A stretch of DNA of 33,097 nucleotides from an uncultured Granulicella sp. (GTDB lineage: Bacteria > Acidobacteriota > Terriglobia > Terriglobales > Acidobacteriaceae). Positions 15,684 through 24,273 of this stretch are shown piece after piece. Position 1 is the first letter of the stretch. The number at the start of each line of letters is the position of its first letter. A program made the translations under genes and the position numbers. The stretch spans positions 1 to 33,097 of the forward strand of contig CALMVK010000135.1 in NCBI GenBank assembly GCA_937873145.1, given 5' to 3'. Below the pieces are notes generated by a model. The model saw nothing but the letters and a program-made list of their open reading frames with translations. It was not told the DNA's origin and searched no databases.

Positions 15684-17186
15684 TCAGCTACCTACCGTGA
15701 CGGCCGCGTTGGTTACGGCGTCACGCACGGGGTAGGCGGCAGGACGCCCGACGCTGAGATACGTGAAGCCGTGCTGCTGCATCACGTGGGGGTCGTAGAG
15801 GTTGCGTCCATCGATGATGATTGGGTAGCGAAGGGTCTTGTTGAGGCGGTGGAGGTCTAATTCTGAGAACTCTTTCCAGTCGGTCAGGATCAGCAGCGCG
15901 TCGGCGTCCGCGGCGGCGGCGTAGGAGTCTTCCGCGTAGGCCAGACCGGCGCTGGCGGGAAGGATCTGCTGGGTGCGGCTGATGGCTGCGGGGTCGTAGG
16001 CGCGGATGGTGCAGCCTTCGCCGAGGAGCATCTGCACGAGCTCGATGGCGGGCGACTCACGGATGTCGTCGGTCTCCCCTTTGAAGGCCAGGCCGAGGAC
16101 GGCCAGTTTTTTGCCGCGCAGGGTCCAAAGCGCAGAGCGGACCTTGCCGAGAAAGCGTTTCTTTTGGGTAGCGTTGATCTTTTCTACCTCGGTCAGGAGG
16201 GAGAAGTCTGTGCCGAGCTGCTCTGCGACGGAACGAAAGGCCGCGACATCTTTGGGAAAGCAGGAACCGCCGTAGCCGATGCCAGGGCGAAGGAAGCGGG
16301 TGCCGATGCGGCGATCGAGGCCCATGCCGCGGGCGACCTGCTCGACGTTGGCATCGGTGGCCTCGCAGAGGTTGGCGACCGCGTTGATGAAGGAAATCTT
16401 GAGCGCGAGGAAGGCGTTCGAGGCGTGCTTGATGATCTCGGAGGACTTGGTGGAGGTATTGAGCAGCGGTGGCGGCGTCTCGACGGAGCAGACGCCGGAG
16501 ATGGCGTTGGGCGACTCATAGTACGCGCCGGAGGTGAGGGGTGCGTAGATCTCAGCCAGCACGGCGGCAGCACGCGGAGTGTCGGAGCCGACGACGATGC
16601 GGTCGGGATGCAGAAAGTCAGCGACGGCGGTACCTTCGCGGAGGAACTCGGGGTTCGAGACCACGTCAAAGAGCTCGCGGGCGACGCCGTTGCGCTCGAT
16701 GACGCGGCGGATCCACTCATTGGTGTAGACGGGAACGGTGCTTTTTTCGACGATGACTTTATAAGTCGTGAGACTACGGGCGATCTCGGAGGCGACGGCT
16801 TCGACGTACGAGAGGTCAGCGTCGCCGGTCTCAGATTGCGGCGTTCCGACGGCGATGAAGATGGCCTTGCACTCGCGGGTCGCCTCGGCGAGGTCAGTCA
16901 TGAAGCGCACGCGCCGGTTTCCGTGGCGGTTGAGCAGTTCGGGGAGATAGGTCTCGTGGATGAGGGTATCGCCGCCTTGCAAGGCCTTCACTTTGCTCTC
17001 GTCGTTATCGACGCAGATGACATCGTGGCCCATCTCTGCGAAGCAGACGGCAGCGACCAGCCCGACGTAACCGGAGCCGACGACGGCGATGGACACGGGC
17101 TCACGGAGGGAAGGGGTGGAGGCGTTGGGCTGCACCGCAGAGCGAATGCGAGAGTTCGAGTAGTCAGGCACGTTGTTGGAAGACAT
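15684..17186 (-). CDS. ugd: UDP-glucose 6-dehydrogenase
   Basis: Oxidises UDP-glucose twice with NAD to UDP-glucuronate. From the ATG at 17186 the protein is 500 residues: a 30-residue polar leader, then VVGSGYVGLVAAVCFAEMGH (Rossmann), VEKSTVPV, NPEFLREGTAV, IIKHASNAFLALKISFINA, GYGGSCFPKD with the thioester Cys309, and LGLAFKGETDDIRESPA in the UDP-binding domain. About 18 extra residues (ESPNAISG.CSVETPPPLLN region) lie before the IIKHASNAFLA helix compared with forms I recall. No ribosome site is evident at 17186 nor at the in-frame GTG 17192. It is divergent from the BY-kinase operon and upstream of uxs. BY-kinases phosphorylate Ugd in several bacteria, so regulation by the neighbour is plausible but inferred. 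Confidence 0.96.
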   Translation of the reverse strand: MSSNNVPDYSNSRIRSAVQPNASTPSLREPVSIAVVGSGYVGLVAAVCFAEMGHDVICVDNDESKVKALQGGDTLIHETYLPELLNRHGNRRVRFMTDLAEATRECKAIFIAVGTPQSETGDADLSYVEAVASEIARSLTTYKVIVEKSTVPVYTNEWIRRVIERNGVARELFDVVSNPEFLREGTAVADFLHPDRIVVGSDTPRAAAVLAEIYAPLTSGAYYESPNAISGVCSVETPPPLLNTSTKSSEIIKHASNAFLALKISFINAVANLCEATDANVEQVARGMGLDRRIGTRFLRPGIGYGGSCFPKDVAAFRSVAEQLGTDFSLLTEVEKINATQKKRFLGKVRSALWTLRGKKLAVLGLAFKGETDDIRESPAIELVQMLLGEGCTIRAYDPAAISRTQQILPASAGLAYAEDSYAAAADADALLILTDWKEFSELDLHRLNKTLRYPIIIDGRNLYDPHVMQQHGFTYLSVGRPAAYPVRDAVTNAAVTVGS

Positions 17187-17229
17187 GGTCACGAGGAGTT
17201 TACCGCAACCGATCCGCCTCAAGCCATCT

Positions 17230-17235
17230 TATAAT
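17230..17235 (+). promoter_or_regulatory. Possible -10 box (TATAAT) upstream of the exopolysaccharide operon
   Basis: A perfect TATAAT lies 55 bases before the BY-kinase GTG, in the 103-base divergent gap from ugd. No good TTGACA-like -35 is present at 16-18 bases upstream, so this rests on the -10 alone. The opposite strand gives TTATAA-like sequence, so it could serve ugd instead. Confidence 0.35.
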
Positions 17236-17289
17236 CTGCGACTTTGGTGGGATTTTTACAACCTTTAGGGGCTCGGTTAGACTTGGCGG

Positions 17290-19569
17290 GTGAGCTTGGA
17301 CAATCCTACGAACGCATTCAGCCGGGATGCCTCCCCGCCTCGGCCGTTCGTTGCACCTTCTACAGATACCACGCTTTCAGAAGCCGTGATCACGTTGCGC
17401 AAGCGCCGGCTGGTGCTGATCCTGCTGGTGCTGGCCGGTCTGTCGCTCGGGTTTTACAAGGCTGTGACGCAGATCCATCTGTATGAGTCGTTTGGCCGGA
17501 TCGAGGTGCGGTCGGGCGCCTCCGACGAGTTCAAGATCAGCGCGGCGTCTTATTTCGGGGACGATCCGCAGCGCAAGATGTCGACCGAGGAAGCGATTTT
17601 GATGAGCGACACGCTGCTGGCCAAGGTGGCGCGCGATCTGAATCTGGCCAACGACAACGATTTTTTGCGAGTGAAGGGACCGCAACCGCACCACAGCATG
17701 GACGATCCTGCGGTGCGGCAGACGGTGCTGGGGATCCTGGCAGGCAATCTGCACGTGGCGCAGGTTCCCAAGACGGACATCATCCGGATCAGCTTTCTGA
17801 GCCTCAATCCGAAGCTCTCGGCCGATGTGGTGAATAAGGTCATTGCGGACTATATCCAACGCAGCTATGAGACTCGTTTCGATTCGACGCAGCGGGTTTC
17901 GGCGTGGCTGTCGAGCCAGTTGGAGGATTTGAAGAAGAAGGTAGAGGACTCGCAGCAGCAGATGATGGATCTGCAGCGGAAGCTGGGAACGGTGGGCTTT
18001 ACTACGTCCCAGTCGGCGAACCAGGAGACAACGCCGCTGGAGGACCTGGCGAAGGCCGCGGGGCAAGCGAAGTTGAACCGGATTTTGGCCGAGGCACGCT
18101 ACCGGCAGATTACGGGGCTCGATCCGAATACGATCGAGGGCGCGTCCGAGATACCGGGCGCGCCGCAGACGGAGTTGACGACGCTGCGGACCGAGTTGGC
18201 TACGGCTCGCGCGAGTTATGCCGAGCAGACGACCACGCTGGGGCCGAACCATCCTCTGGTGCGTGCGGCGCGGGCGCGCATGGACGAGTTGGCTAAAGAG
18301 GTGAATGCGGAGGAGAAGCGGCTGGAGCAACAGGCGAAGCTGGCCTTCAACCTGGCGCAGGCGAACGAAAACCAGACCAATGCGGCGCTGGAGCAGCAGA
18401 AGACGGACGCGTACAAGCTGCGCAACGATCTGGTGGAGTATACGATTCGGCAGCGCGAGTTCGAGTCCAGCCGGACGCTTTATGAAGGCCTGCTGCAGAA
18501 GCTGGCGACGGCGGGTGTGGATGCGGGACTGGAGTCGATGGAGATCGACATCGTCGACCCGGCGGTGGCGCCGGTGGGTCCGATCCTGAAGCCGGTGTCA
18601 ACGATCGTGCTCTCTTATGGCCTGCTGGGCGTGGTGCTGGGTATTGTGCTGGCCTTTGTGCTTGAGAGCCTGGACACCGGGCTGCGCAGCGTCGCGGAGA
18701 TCGAGAGCGTGATGGAGCTTCCTTCGCTCGCAATCATTCCGCGCTGGAAGCGGGCGGGCCCGGAGCAGCTTGCGACGATGTCGACGATTACACGCAATAT
18801 CAATGTGCTGGCGCAGCCGAAGAGTCAGTTTACGGAGGCGTTCCGCTCGCTGCGGACGGCGCTACTGCTTTCGACGCCGGGCGGCGAGCCACGGATGATT
18901 CTGTGTACGAGCGCGACGCCCTCCGAGGGCAAGACGACGGCGGCAAGCAATTTGGCGGTGATTCTGGCGCAGCGCGGGACGCGGGTGCTGCTGATCGACG
19001 CGGACCTGCGACGCCCGAATGTGCATCATCGGTTTGGCCTGAATGGCAAGGTGGGCCTGAGCACGATTTTGAGTGGGCAGACGACGCTCGAGAACTCGGT
19101 GCAGAGGATTGCGGAGGTTCCGGATCTGGAGATTCTGGCGAGCGGCCCGGTGCCTCCGTTTCCGACCGAGATGCTGAGCTCGCAGACGATGACCGATCTG
19201 CTGCAGCAGGCGCGGGAGCAGTATGCGTTTGTGGTGCTCGATTCGCCGCCGGTACTCTCCGTGACCGATGGCGTGATCCTGTCGCGCAAGGTGGATGCGG
19301 TGATCCTGGTGGTGCGGCATGGCAAATCGAGTAAGAACATTGTGCGTCGCGGGCGCGATCTGCTGGTGCGATCCGGCGCAACGATGGCCGGCATTGTGCT
19401 GAATGCGGTGGATCTGAACACGCCGGAGTACTACGGGTACTACGGCTATTCAAGCTACTCGTACTCCAGCCTGGACCCGGCGGGCTGGGATGCGCAGGAG
19501 TCTTCGGGCGAGCCGTCCGGGGTTGGCGAATCTGGGAGCAGCAGCCGCAGGAAGAAGGGGCGGCGATGA
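17290..19569 (+). CDS. Wzc-type BY-kinase: polysaccharide chain-length regulator and tyrosine autokinase
   Basis: Controls polymer length and export in Wzy-dependent polysaccharide synthesis, cycling with tyrosine phosphorylation. The N-terminal Wzz part has membrane helix 1 (about 41-58) and a coiled-coil periplasmic region including a GNVR-like segment (RQREFESSRTLYEGLLQKL); helix 2 spans about 436-458. The cytoplasmic kinase has Walker A SATPSEGKTT (Lys548), Walker A' LLIDADLRRP (Asp570, Asp572) and Walker B FVVLDSPPV (Asp651). The C-terminal Tyr cluster is EYYGYYGYSSYSYSS, with seven Tyr in residues 714-725. All 759 residues are in one chain, as in proteobacterial Wzc, not split as in Firmicutes. 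The GTG start has only a weak ribosome site. The stop overlaps the next start by ATGA. The PHP phosphatase at 28201 is the likely antagonist. Confidence 0.95.
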   Translation: MSLDNPTNAFSRDASPPRPFVAPSTDTTLSEAVITLRKRRLVLILLVLAGLSLGFYKAVTQIHLYESFGRIEVRSGASDEFKISAASYFGDDPQRKMSTEEAILMSDTLLAKVARDLNLANDNDFLRVKGPQPHHSMDDPAVRQTVLGILAGNLHVAQVPKTDIIRISFLSLNPKLSADVVNKVIADYIQRSYETRFDSTQRVSAWLSSQLEDLKKKVEDSQQQMMDLQRKLGTVGFTTSQSANQETTPLEDLAKAAGQAKLNRILAEARYRQITGLDPNTIEGASEIPGAPQTELTTLRTELATARASYAEQTTTLGPNHPLVRAARARMDELAKEVNAEEKRLEQQAKLAFNLAQANENQTNAALEQQKTDAYKLRNDLVEYTIRQREFESSRTLYEGLLQKLATAGVDAGLESMEIDIVDPAVAPVGPILKPVSTIVLSYGLLGVVLGIVLAFVLESLDTGLRSVAEIESVMELPSLAIIPRWKRAGPEQLATMSTITRNINVLAQPKSQFTEAFRSLRTALLLSTPGGEPRMILCTSATPSEGKTTAASNLAVILAQRGTRVLLIDADLRRPNVHHRFGLNGKVGLSTILSGQTTLENSVQRIAEVPDLEILASGPVPPFPTEMLSSQTMTDLLQQAREQYAFVVLDSPPVLSVTDGVILSRKVDAVILVVRHGKSSKNIVRRGRDLLVRSGATMAGIVLNAVDLNTPEYYGYYGYSSYSYSSLDPAGWDAQESSGEPSGVGESGSSSRRKKGRR

Positions 19570-20555
19570 GCGGTCGGATGCGGCAAGGGGGATGGAGTTG
19601 GCTGGCGGCGGCCGCGCTGGTGCTGATGACGGCTGGTCTGGAGGCGCAGTTCAGCGGGCCGGCGCTGAGCGCTTCGCCTGAGACCAACCGTGCGCAGGTG
19701 CCGACGACCGACCTGTCGATCCTGGCGCAGAGGGGGTTGGACCCGCTGATCGCGCCGGGCGACCTGGTAGCGGTCAAGGTCTTTGGGACGAACGACTTCG
19801 CTTCTCCGGTGCGGGTCAGCGTGGATGGAAACCTACAGCTTCCGCTGATCGGGTTGGTGGAGGTGGGGGGACTGACGCTGAACCGGACCGAGGACCGGAT
19901 TGCGACGCGGCTGAGCGCAGCCGGGATGTTTGTGAATCCGCAGGTGACGGTGCAGGTGATGGAGTCGGTCAGCCAGTTTGCCACGGTGGCTGGGGAGCTG
20001 CATGCGATCGTTCCGATCAGTGGCAGCCGGCGTTTGCTGGATGTGCTGGCCGTCGCGGGTTCACTCCCACCTTCGGCGAGCCATGTGATTACGATTCTGC
20101 GCCAAGGGCAGGAAAAGCCGATCGTGGTGGACCTGGGGACGAATCCGGCGGCGAGCGCGCGGGCGGACATTGAGATACTTCCGGGAGACAAGATTCTGAT
20201 CTCGCGGGTAGGCGTGATCTATATTCTGGGGGCGTTCAAGACGCAGGGCGCGATCCCCTTGCAGCAGACCTCGCCCTTGACGCTGATGCAGGCGACCACG
20301 CTGGCGGGAGGTGTGGGATATGAAGGCAAGTTCAAGGATCTGCGGATCATCCGCACTACGGGGCTGTCCCGAAGTGTGGTGACGGTGAATATCAAGGCGA
20401 TCTTGAATGGGCAGGCTCCGGATCCGATCCTGCAGGCGGACGACATTATCTTTCTGCCTTCGGATGCTTTGAAGGCGGCGATCAAGAGCGGCGGCATCGG
20501 CACGGCGCTGGGCGTGATCGATGTTTTGGTGATTGCACTGCAGAACCACTTGTAA
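19566..20555 (+). CDS. Wza-type polysaccharide biosynthesis/export protein (SLBB domains)
   Basis: A 329-residue exported protein: basic start, hydrophobic segment (WLAAAALVLMTAGLEA), then the poly_export domain opening IAPGDLVAVKVFG with SVDGNLQLPLIGLVEVGGLTL. Two SLBB-like segments follow (VTVQVMESVSQFATVAGEL and IYILGAFKTQGAIPLQ), ending with ILQADDIIFLPSD. Wza-type proteins form the channel through which polymer crosses periplasm and outer membrane. The signal peptide has no lipobox cysteine, unlike the E. coli lipoprotein Wza, and the hydrophobic C-terminal stretch (GTALGVIDVLVIALQ) may be the membrane-spanning part. The ATG overlaps the kinase stop by four bases, so the two are translationally coupled, matching the physical Wza-Wzc partnership. 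Confidence 0.93.
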   Translation: MSGRMRQGGWSWLAAAALVLMTAGLEAQFSGPALSASPETNRAQVPTTDLSILAQRGLDPLIAPGDLVAVKVFGTNDFASPVRVSVDGNLQLPLIGLVEVGGLTLNRTEDRIATRLSAAGMFVNPQVTVQVMESVSQFATVAGELHAIVPISGSRRLLDVLAVAGSLPPSASHVITILRQGQEKPIVVDLGTNPAASARADIEILPGDKILISRVGVIYILGAFKTQGAIPLQQTSPLTLMQATTLAGGVGYEGKFKDLRIIRTTGLSRSVVTVNIKAILNGQAPDPILQADDIIFLPSDALKAAIKSGGIGTALGVIDVLVIALQNHL

Positions 20556-20576
20556 AGGCAGAAGGCGTGAGTCGGC

Positions 20577-21842
20577 ATGAATGGAGACAGGAGCTCAAGG
20601 GTGGCACGCCGGCCGATACGCCTAGCGTATTTTGTCAGCCATCCCATCCAATATCAGGTGCCCTTGCTGCGCAGGATTGCGCAGGAGCCAGACCTTGCGC
20701 TGACGGTCTTTTTCGGCTCGGACTTCTCGGTGAAAGGCTACCGAGACGAAGGCTTTGGGGTGGACGTCCAGTGGGACGTTCCGCTGCTCGAAGGCTACCG
20801 GCATGAGTTCCTGCCGGCCTTGCGGGACACGGGCACCGAGGGCACCTTTACGCCGATCAGCCGGGGAATCTCGGCGCGGTTGCAGGACCGGGAAGGGCGG
20901 CCGGCGTTCGACGTGGTGTGGGTGCATGGCTATGCGACGGTAAACCAGATGCACGCGATTTTGGCGGCGAAGAGTCTGGGAATTCCGGTGCTGGTGCGGG
21001 CGGAGTCCTGGCTGGGCGATCGTCCGCGAGGAGCTGTGAAGCAGGCGGCGAAGAAGCTTTTTTTTGCGGGATTGCGGCCTCTGGTGGATGCGGTGCTTTA
21101 TACAGGGACGCCGAACTACGCGTACTGGAGGTATTCGCTCGGCGAGGAGTTTCCGATGTTCCGGATGCCGTATGCGGTCGACAACCGGTGGTTTCAGCAG
21201 CAGAGCGCGGCGGCTGCGGAACGGCGGGGCGAACTGAGGCAAGAGCTTGGGCTTGCACCTGGAAGGCCGGTGATCTTGTTCGCCTCGAAGCTGCAGGCGC
21301 GCAAGCGATGTGCGGATCTGATTGAGGCGTATGCGCGGCTGTCTCCGGCGCCGGGGCAGGAGCCCTTCCCTGCCCTGGCGATTGTGGGTGACGGCGAGCA
21401 GCGGGCGGCGCTCGAGGCACAGGCGAAGGCGACGGGGCTCAGCAGCATACGGTTCTGCGGCTTTCGGAATCAATCGGAGCTGCCGCGCTTCTTCGATCTG
21501 GCGACGGTGTTTGTGCTGCCTTCGCGGCATGAGCCGTGGGGTTTGATCGTCAATGAGGCAATGAATGCAGGCCGCGCGGTGATTGTGTCGGACGAGGTTG
21601 GATCGAACTTCGACCTGGTCACTGACGGGGTGGAAGGATGCGTGTTTCCGGCAGGCGATGTTGCGGCGCTGACGGCAGCGTTACGCACGGTGTTGGCAAC
21701 GCCAGAGGCTGGGGCCAAGATGGGTCGGGCGGCGCGGGCGCGCATCGAAGGCTGGGGCTTCGAGCAGGACGTAGAGGGGCTCCAGCAGGCGATCGCCTTT
21801 GTCACCGGGAGTGCTCCGGCGCCGCGGATGGATCGGGGTTAG
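20577..21842 (+). CDS. Family 4 glycosyltransferase (GT-B fold)
   Basis: Adds a sugar from a nucleotide donor to a growing lipid-linked or surface glycan. The acceptor-side domain starts LAYFVSHPIQYQVPLLRRIA. The donor side has ILFASKLQARKRCADLIEAY, LAIVGDGEQRAALE and PSRHEPWGLIVNEAMNAG, the E-x7-E motif of GT4 enzymes. Length (421 residues) is typical. Twenty-one bases separate it from the export gene. Two starts are possible: ATG 20577, and GTG 20601, which has AGGAG seven bases upstream and may be the true one; the eight residues between are polar and not conserved by eye. Donor and linkage cannot be read from sequence. The SHPIQYQ opening is common in GT4 enzymes of exopolysaccharide loci. 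Confidence 0.9.
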   Translation: MNGDRSSRVARRPIRLAYFVSHPIQYQVPLLRRIAQEPDLALTVFFGSDFSVKGYRDEGFGVDVQWDVPLLEGYRHEFLPALRDTGTEGTFTPISRGISARLQDREGRPAFDVVWVHGYATVNQMHAILAAKSLGIPVLVRAESWLGDRPRGAVKQAAKKLFFAGLRPLVDAVLYTGTPNYAYWRYSLGEEFPMFRMPYAVDNRWFQQQSAAAAERRGELRQELGLAPGRPVILFASKLQARKRCADLIEAYARLSPAPGQEPFPALAIVGDGEQRAALEAQAKATGLSSIRFCGFRNQSELPRFFDLATVFVLPSRHEPWGLIVNEAMNAGRAVIVSDEVGSNFDLVTDGVEGCVFPAGDVAALTAALRTVLATPEAGAKMGRAARARIEGWGFEQDVEGLQQAIAFVTGSAPAPRMDRG

Positions 21843-21850
21843 CGAGATCG

Positions 21851-23026
21851 ATGCGTATTCTGCACATCATCGGGACGCTGAACCCAGCCGCGGGTGGGCC
21901 GTCGGAGTCGGTGCGTGTGCTGCTGAGTTTTGGGCCGATCGGCTATACGGGCGAGGTGGTGACGCTCGACGATCCGCAGCAAGCGTACGCCGACGACATT
22001 CCGTTTCCGGTACATGCCTTGGGGCCGGTGAAGACCGTGTACGGTTTTACGCGCAAGCTGCTGCCGTGGCTGATGGTAAATCGCGATCGCTTCGATGGCG
22101 TGGTGGTGAATGGGCTGTGGCAGTACTGTGGCTTGGCGGCGTGGCTGGCGCTGCGCGGACGCAAGCCGTATGTGGTGTTTACGCATGGAATGCTGGACCC
22201 TTACTTCAAGCGTCGCTTTCCGCGCAAACACATGAAGAAGTGGGCGTACTGGCTGGCGGCGGAGTACTGGGTGCTGCGCGGGGCGTACCGCGTGCTGTTT
22301 ACGACGAAGGAAGAGAGTGTGCTGGCGGAACAGAGTTTCTGGCTCCATCGCTGGAAGGGCTTTGTGGTGCCCTATGGGGCGAGCCGTCCGCCGAACGAAG
22401 GCGCGGTGCTGCGGGAGGCGTTTTGGGCTGAGTATCCGGAGATACGGGGCAGGAGGTTTCTGCTGTACCTGGGGCGCATTCATCCGAAGAAGGGCTGCGA
22501 TCTGCTGATCCGGTCGTTTGTGAAGCTGGCGGCGCGAGATCCGGGGCTGCACCTGATGATGGCTGGACCGAACTTTGAGGATTGGACCGAGACGCTGCGG
22601 CAGATGGTGGTGGAGGCGGGTCTGAGCGGACGCGTGCATTGGCCGGGGATGCTGCGCGGCGAAGTTAAGTGGGGAGCGTTTTTTGCAAGCGAGGCGTTTA
22701 TCCTGCCATCGCATCAGGAAAACTTCGGCATCGCCGTGGCGGAGGCACTGGCTTGCGGGTGTGCGGTGCTGCTGGCCGATAAGATCAACATCGCGCGGGA
22801 GATCGCGGAAGAAGGCGCGGGACTGATGGAGCTCGATACGCAGGAAGGGACCGATACCCTGATGGAACGCTGGATCGAGATGGCGCCTACGCAGCGTGAG
22901 GCCATGCGCGCGCAGGCGCTGAAGACGTTTGACGAACACTACGACATGCGCAGGAATGCGGTGACGATCATCCGGCTGTTTGAGGGTGCGGGCTCGCTTG
23001 AGCGCGCGGGCTCGCTTGAGCGCTAA
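21851..23026 (+). CDS. Family 4 glycosyltransferase (GT-B fold)
   Basis: A second GT4 enzyme, 391 residues, starting at ATG 21851 eight bases after the previous stop. The N-terminal LHIIGTLNPAAGGPSESVR matches the acceptor domain, with the Gly-rich GGPSESV loop. The donor domain has LYLGRIHPKKGCDLLIRSF and PSHQENFGIAVAEALACG (the E-x7-E motif). The frame is open from 21638, inside the preceding gene, but the family start is clearly MRILHIIG. The C-terminus ends in a duplicated AGSLER hexapeptide caused by an exact 18-bp tandem duplication. It may act with the first GT4 on the repeat unit; sugar specificity is unknown. Confidence 0.9.
   Translation: MRILHIIGTLNPAAGGPSESVRVLLSFGPIGYTGEVVTLDDPQQAYADDIPFPVHALGPVKTVYGFTRKLLPWLMVNRDRFDGVVVNGLWQYCGLAAWLALRGRKPYVVFTHGMLDPYFKRRFPRKHMKKWAYWLAAEYWVLRGAYRVLFTTKEESVLAEQSFWLHRWKGFVVPYGASRPPNEGAVLREAFWAEYPEIRGRRFLLYLGRIHPKKGCDLLIRSFVKLAARDPGLHLMMAGPNFEDWTETLRQMVVEAGLSGRVHWPGMLRGEVKWGAFFASEAFILPSHQENFGIAVAEALACGCAVLLADKINIAREIAEEGAGLMELDTQEGTDTLMERWIEMAPTQREAMRAQALKTFDEHYDMRRNAVTIIRLFEGAGSLERAGSLER
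22988..23023 (+). repeat. 18-bp exact tandem duplication at the end of the second glycosyltransferase gene
   Basis: GCGGGCTCGCTTGAGCGC occurs twice head to tail (22988-23005 and 23006-23023), directly before the TAA at 23024. It is in frame and adds a second AGSLER to the protein end. Confidence 0.95.
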
Positions 23027-23080
23027 ACGATCGTTCCTCGTCGATCGCGACGCAAGCATGATCGCGGTGGAAGGTTGAAG

Positions 23081-23674
23081 ATGCCGAAGGAAAGCTTCTA
23101 CAACTCGGCCGAGCATATCGCTCCGGAGACGGCGGCGGATCCGTATCTGCGTCCAGCGTTTTCCGTGAGCGACCGGCTACGGCGGCTGATTTGGAATGTG
23201 TGTTGGCTGCTGCTTTACCGGAGTTCGCCGCGGCCGTTCCATGCGTGGCGGGCGCTGCTGCTGCGAGGGTTCGGCGCGACGATGGGGCCGCGCTGCCACT
23301 TCTATCCGGGCTCGAAGATTTATGCTCCTTGGAATCTGGTGTGCGCGGATCAGGTGACGGCCGGCGACGGGGTGGAGATCTACAATCCGGCGCCGCTCCG
23401 GCTAGGCTCGCATGCGATCCTGTCGCAGGGCGCGTATGTGTGCGGCGCGACGCACGACTTCGACGACCCGGCGTTTCCGCTGCTGAGCTATGCGATGGAG
23501 ATCGGGCCTTATGCGTGGATCTGCGCTCGAGCGTGCGTCGGGCCGGGCGTGCAGGTTGGCGAGGGAGCGGTGCTGGGGCTGGCGTCGGTGACGGCGAAGA
23601 ATTTAGAGCCGTGGACGGTGTATGCAGGATCGCCGGCGGTGCGGGTGAAGGAACGCCGACGTCCTAAACCTTAG
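23081..23674 (+). CDS. WcaF-type putative acetyltransferase (left-handed beta-helix)
   Basis: A 197-residue hexapeptide-repeat protein, probably O-acetylating a sugar of the polysaccharide. The N-terminal SAEHIAPETAADPYLRPAF is followed by a hydrophobic helix region (LIWNVCWLLLYR) and an amphipathic FHAWRALLLRGFGA. The hexapeptide coils run from about residue 70 (GATMGPRCHFYPGSKIYAPW) to ASVTAKNLEPWTVYAGSPA. THDFDDPAFPL carries the likely catalytic His of the WcaF/NodL group. ATG 23081 is used, with GGAAGG six bases upstream; TTG 23075 is less likely. It lies 54 bases after the glycosyltransferase and is last in this operon, ending 23 bases from the convergent response-regulator gene. Confidence 0.88.
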   Translation: MPKESFYNSAEHIAPETAADPYLRPAFSVSDRLRRLIWNVCWLLLYRSSPRPFHAWRALLLRGFGATMGPRCHFYPGSKIYAPWNLVCADQVTAGDGVEIYNPAPLRLGSHAILSQGAYVCGATHDFDDPAFPLLSYAMEIGPYAWICARACVGPGVQVGEGAVLGLASVTAKNLEPWTVYAGSPAVRVKERRRPKP

Positions 23675-23697
23675 GATCGCGTTCAGGATGGGCGTCT

Positions 23698-24084
23698 TTA
23701 GGATTGGCGCCGCAGCTTGGCGAGCAGATCGGTAGGATGAACAGGCTTGGCGAGGATCTCGAATTCGTGGCCTTGGGCGCGGGCTTTTTCGAGCAGATCG
23801 GCGGTGGCGGCCTGACCGGAGAAGAGCAGGATCTTGCAACTGGGATGTTTGGCGCGGGTCGCAATGGCCGTCTCGATGCCGGTCATACCGGTCATGATGA
23901 CGTCCGAGATCAGCATATCGGGCACAAACGTATTGAGCGTCTCGATAGCTTTTTCTCCGCTGTAGACGGCGCGTGCTTCAAAGCCCGCCTGATTGAGAAT
24001 GATGGCGAGCGTATTGGCGATGACCTGTTCGTCATCGGCGACAAGCACACGCGGTTTGGACGGGATGGCTGCTATTTCTGACAT
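23698..24084 (-). CDS. Single-domain response regulator (CheY-like receiver)
   Basis: A 128-residue receiver domain with no output domain. The acidic pocket is Asp17/Asp18 (VADDEQV), the phospho-acceptor Asp61 (LISDVIM), the switch Ser89 (LLFSGQ), and the conserved Lys113 (ILAKPVHP). Such proteins act by docking to other proteins or in phosphorelays. The ATG at 24084 has GGGGAC upstream. No histidine kinase is in the window, so the partner is unknown. It lies tail to tail with the polysaccharide operon and head to head with the ABC ATPase gene. Confidence 0.92.
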   Translation of the reverse strand: MSEIAAIPSKPRVLVADDEQVIANTLAIILNQAGFEARAVYSGEKAIETLNTFVPDMLISDVIMTGMTGIETAIATRAKHPSCKILLFSGQAATADLLEKARAQGHEFEILAKPVHPTDLLAKLRRQS

Positions 24085-24273
24085 TGCTTGTCCCCAAGAT
24101 CTTTGAGCTGCGGCTAGGAAAATCCTCGGCTGGCGTGCTCGCGAGCGCGGGTATACAGGCCAGGCTTCGCTTTTCTCATCATAGCAAGAAAGTGGTGTTA
24201 CGCTGACCGAAGGTTCCTTACGCGCGCCTCGACCGCGTTGAAGCCGGTTCCACTCCTAAATAGAAGATTGCCT
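24085..24273. other. Divergent intergenic region between the response regulator and the ABC ATPase
   Basis: 189 bases with no gene seen. It holds a perfect 10-bp palindrome, GCTCGCGAGC (24137-24146). It must contain promoters for both flanking genes, but I see no convincing -35/-10 pair. Confidence 0.4.

Noticed and set aside
16164-17234. A 356-codon plus-strand frame opposite ugd
   Set aside because: It is the mirror of the conserved Ugd coding sequence.
18830-20191. A 453-codon minus-strand frame opposite the BY-kinase and export genes
   Set aside because: Ser/Pro/Arg-rich product spanning two real overlapping genes; no motif.
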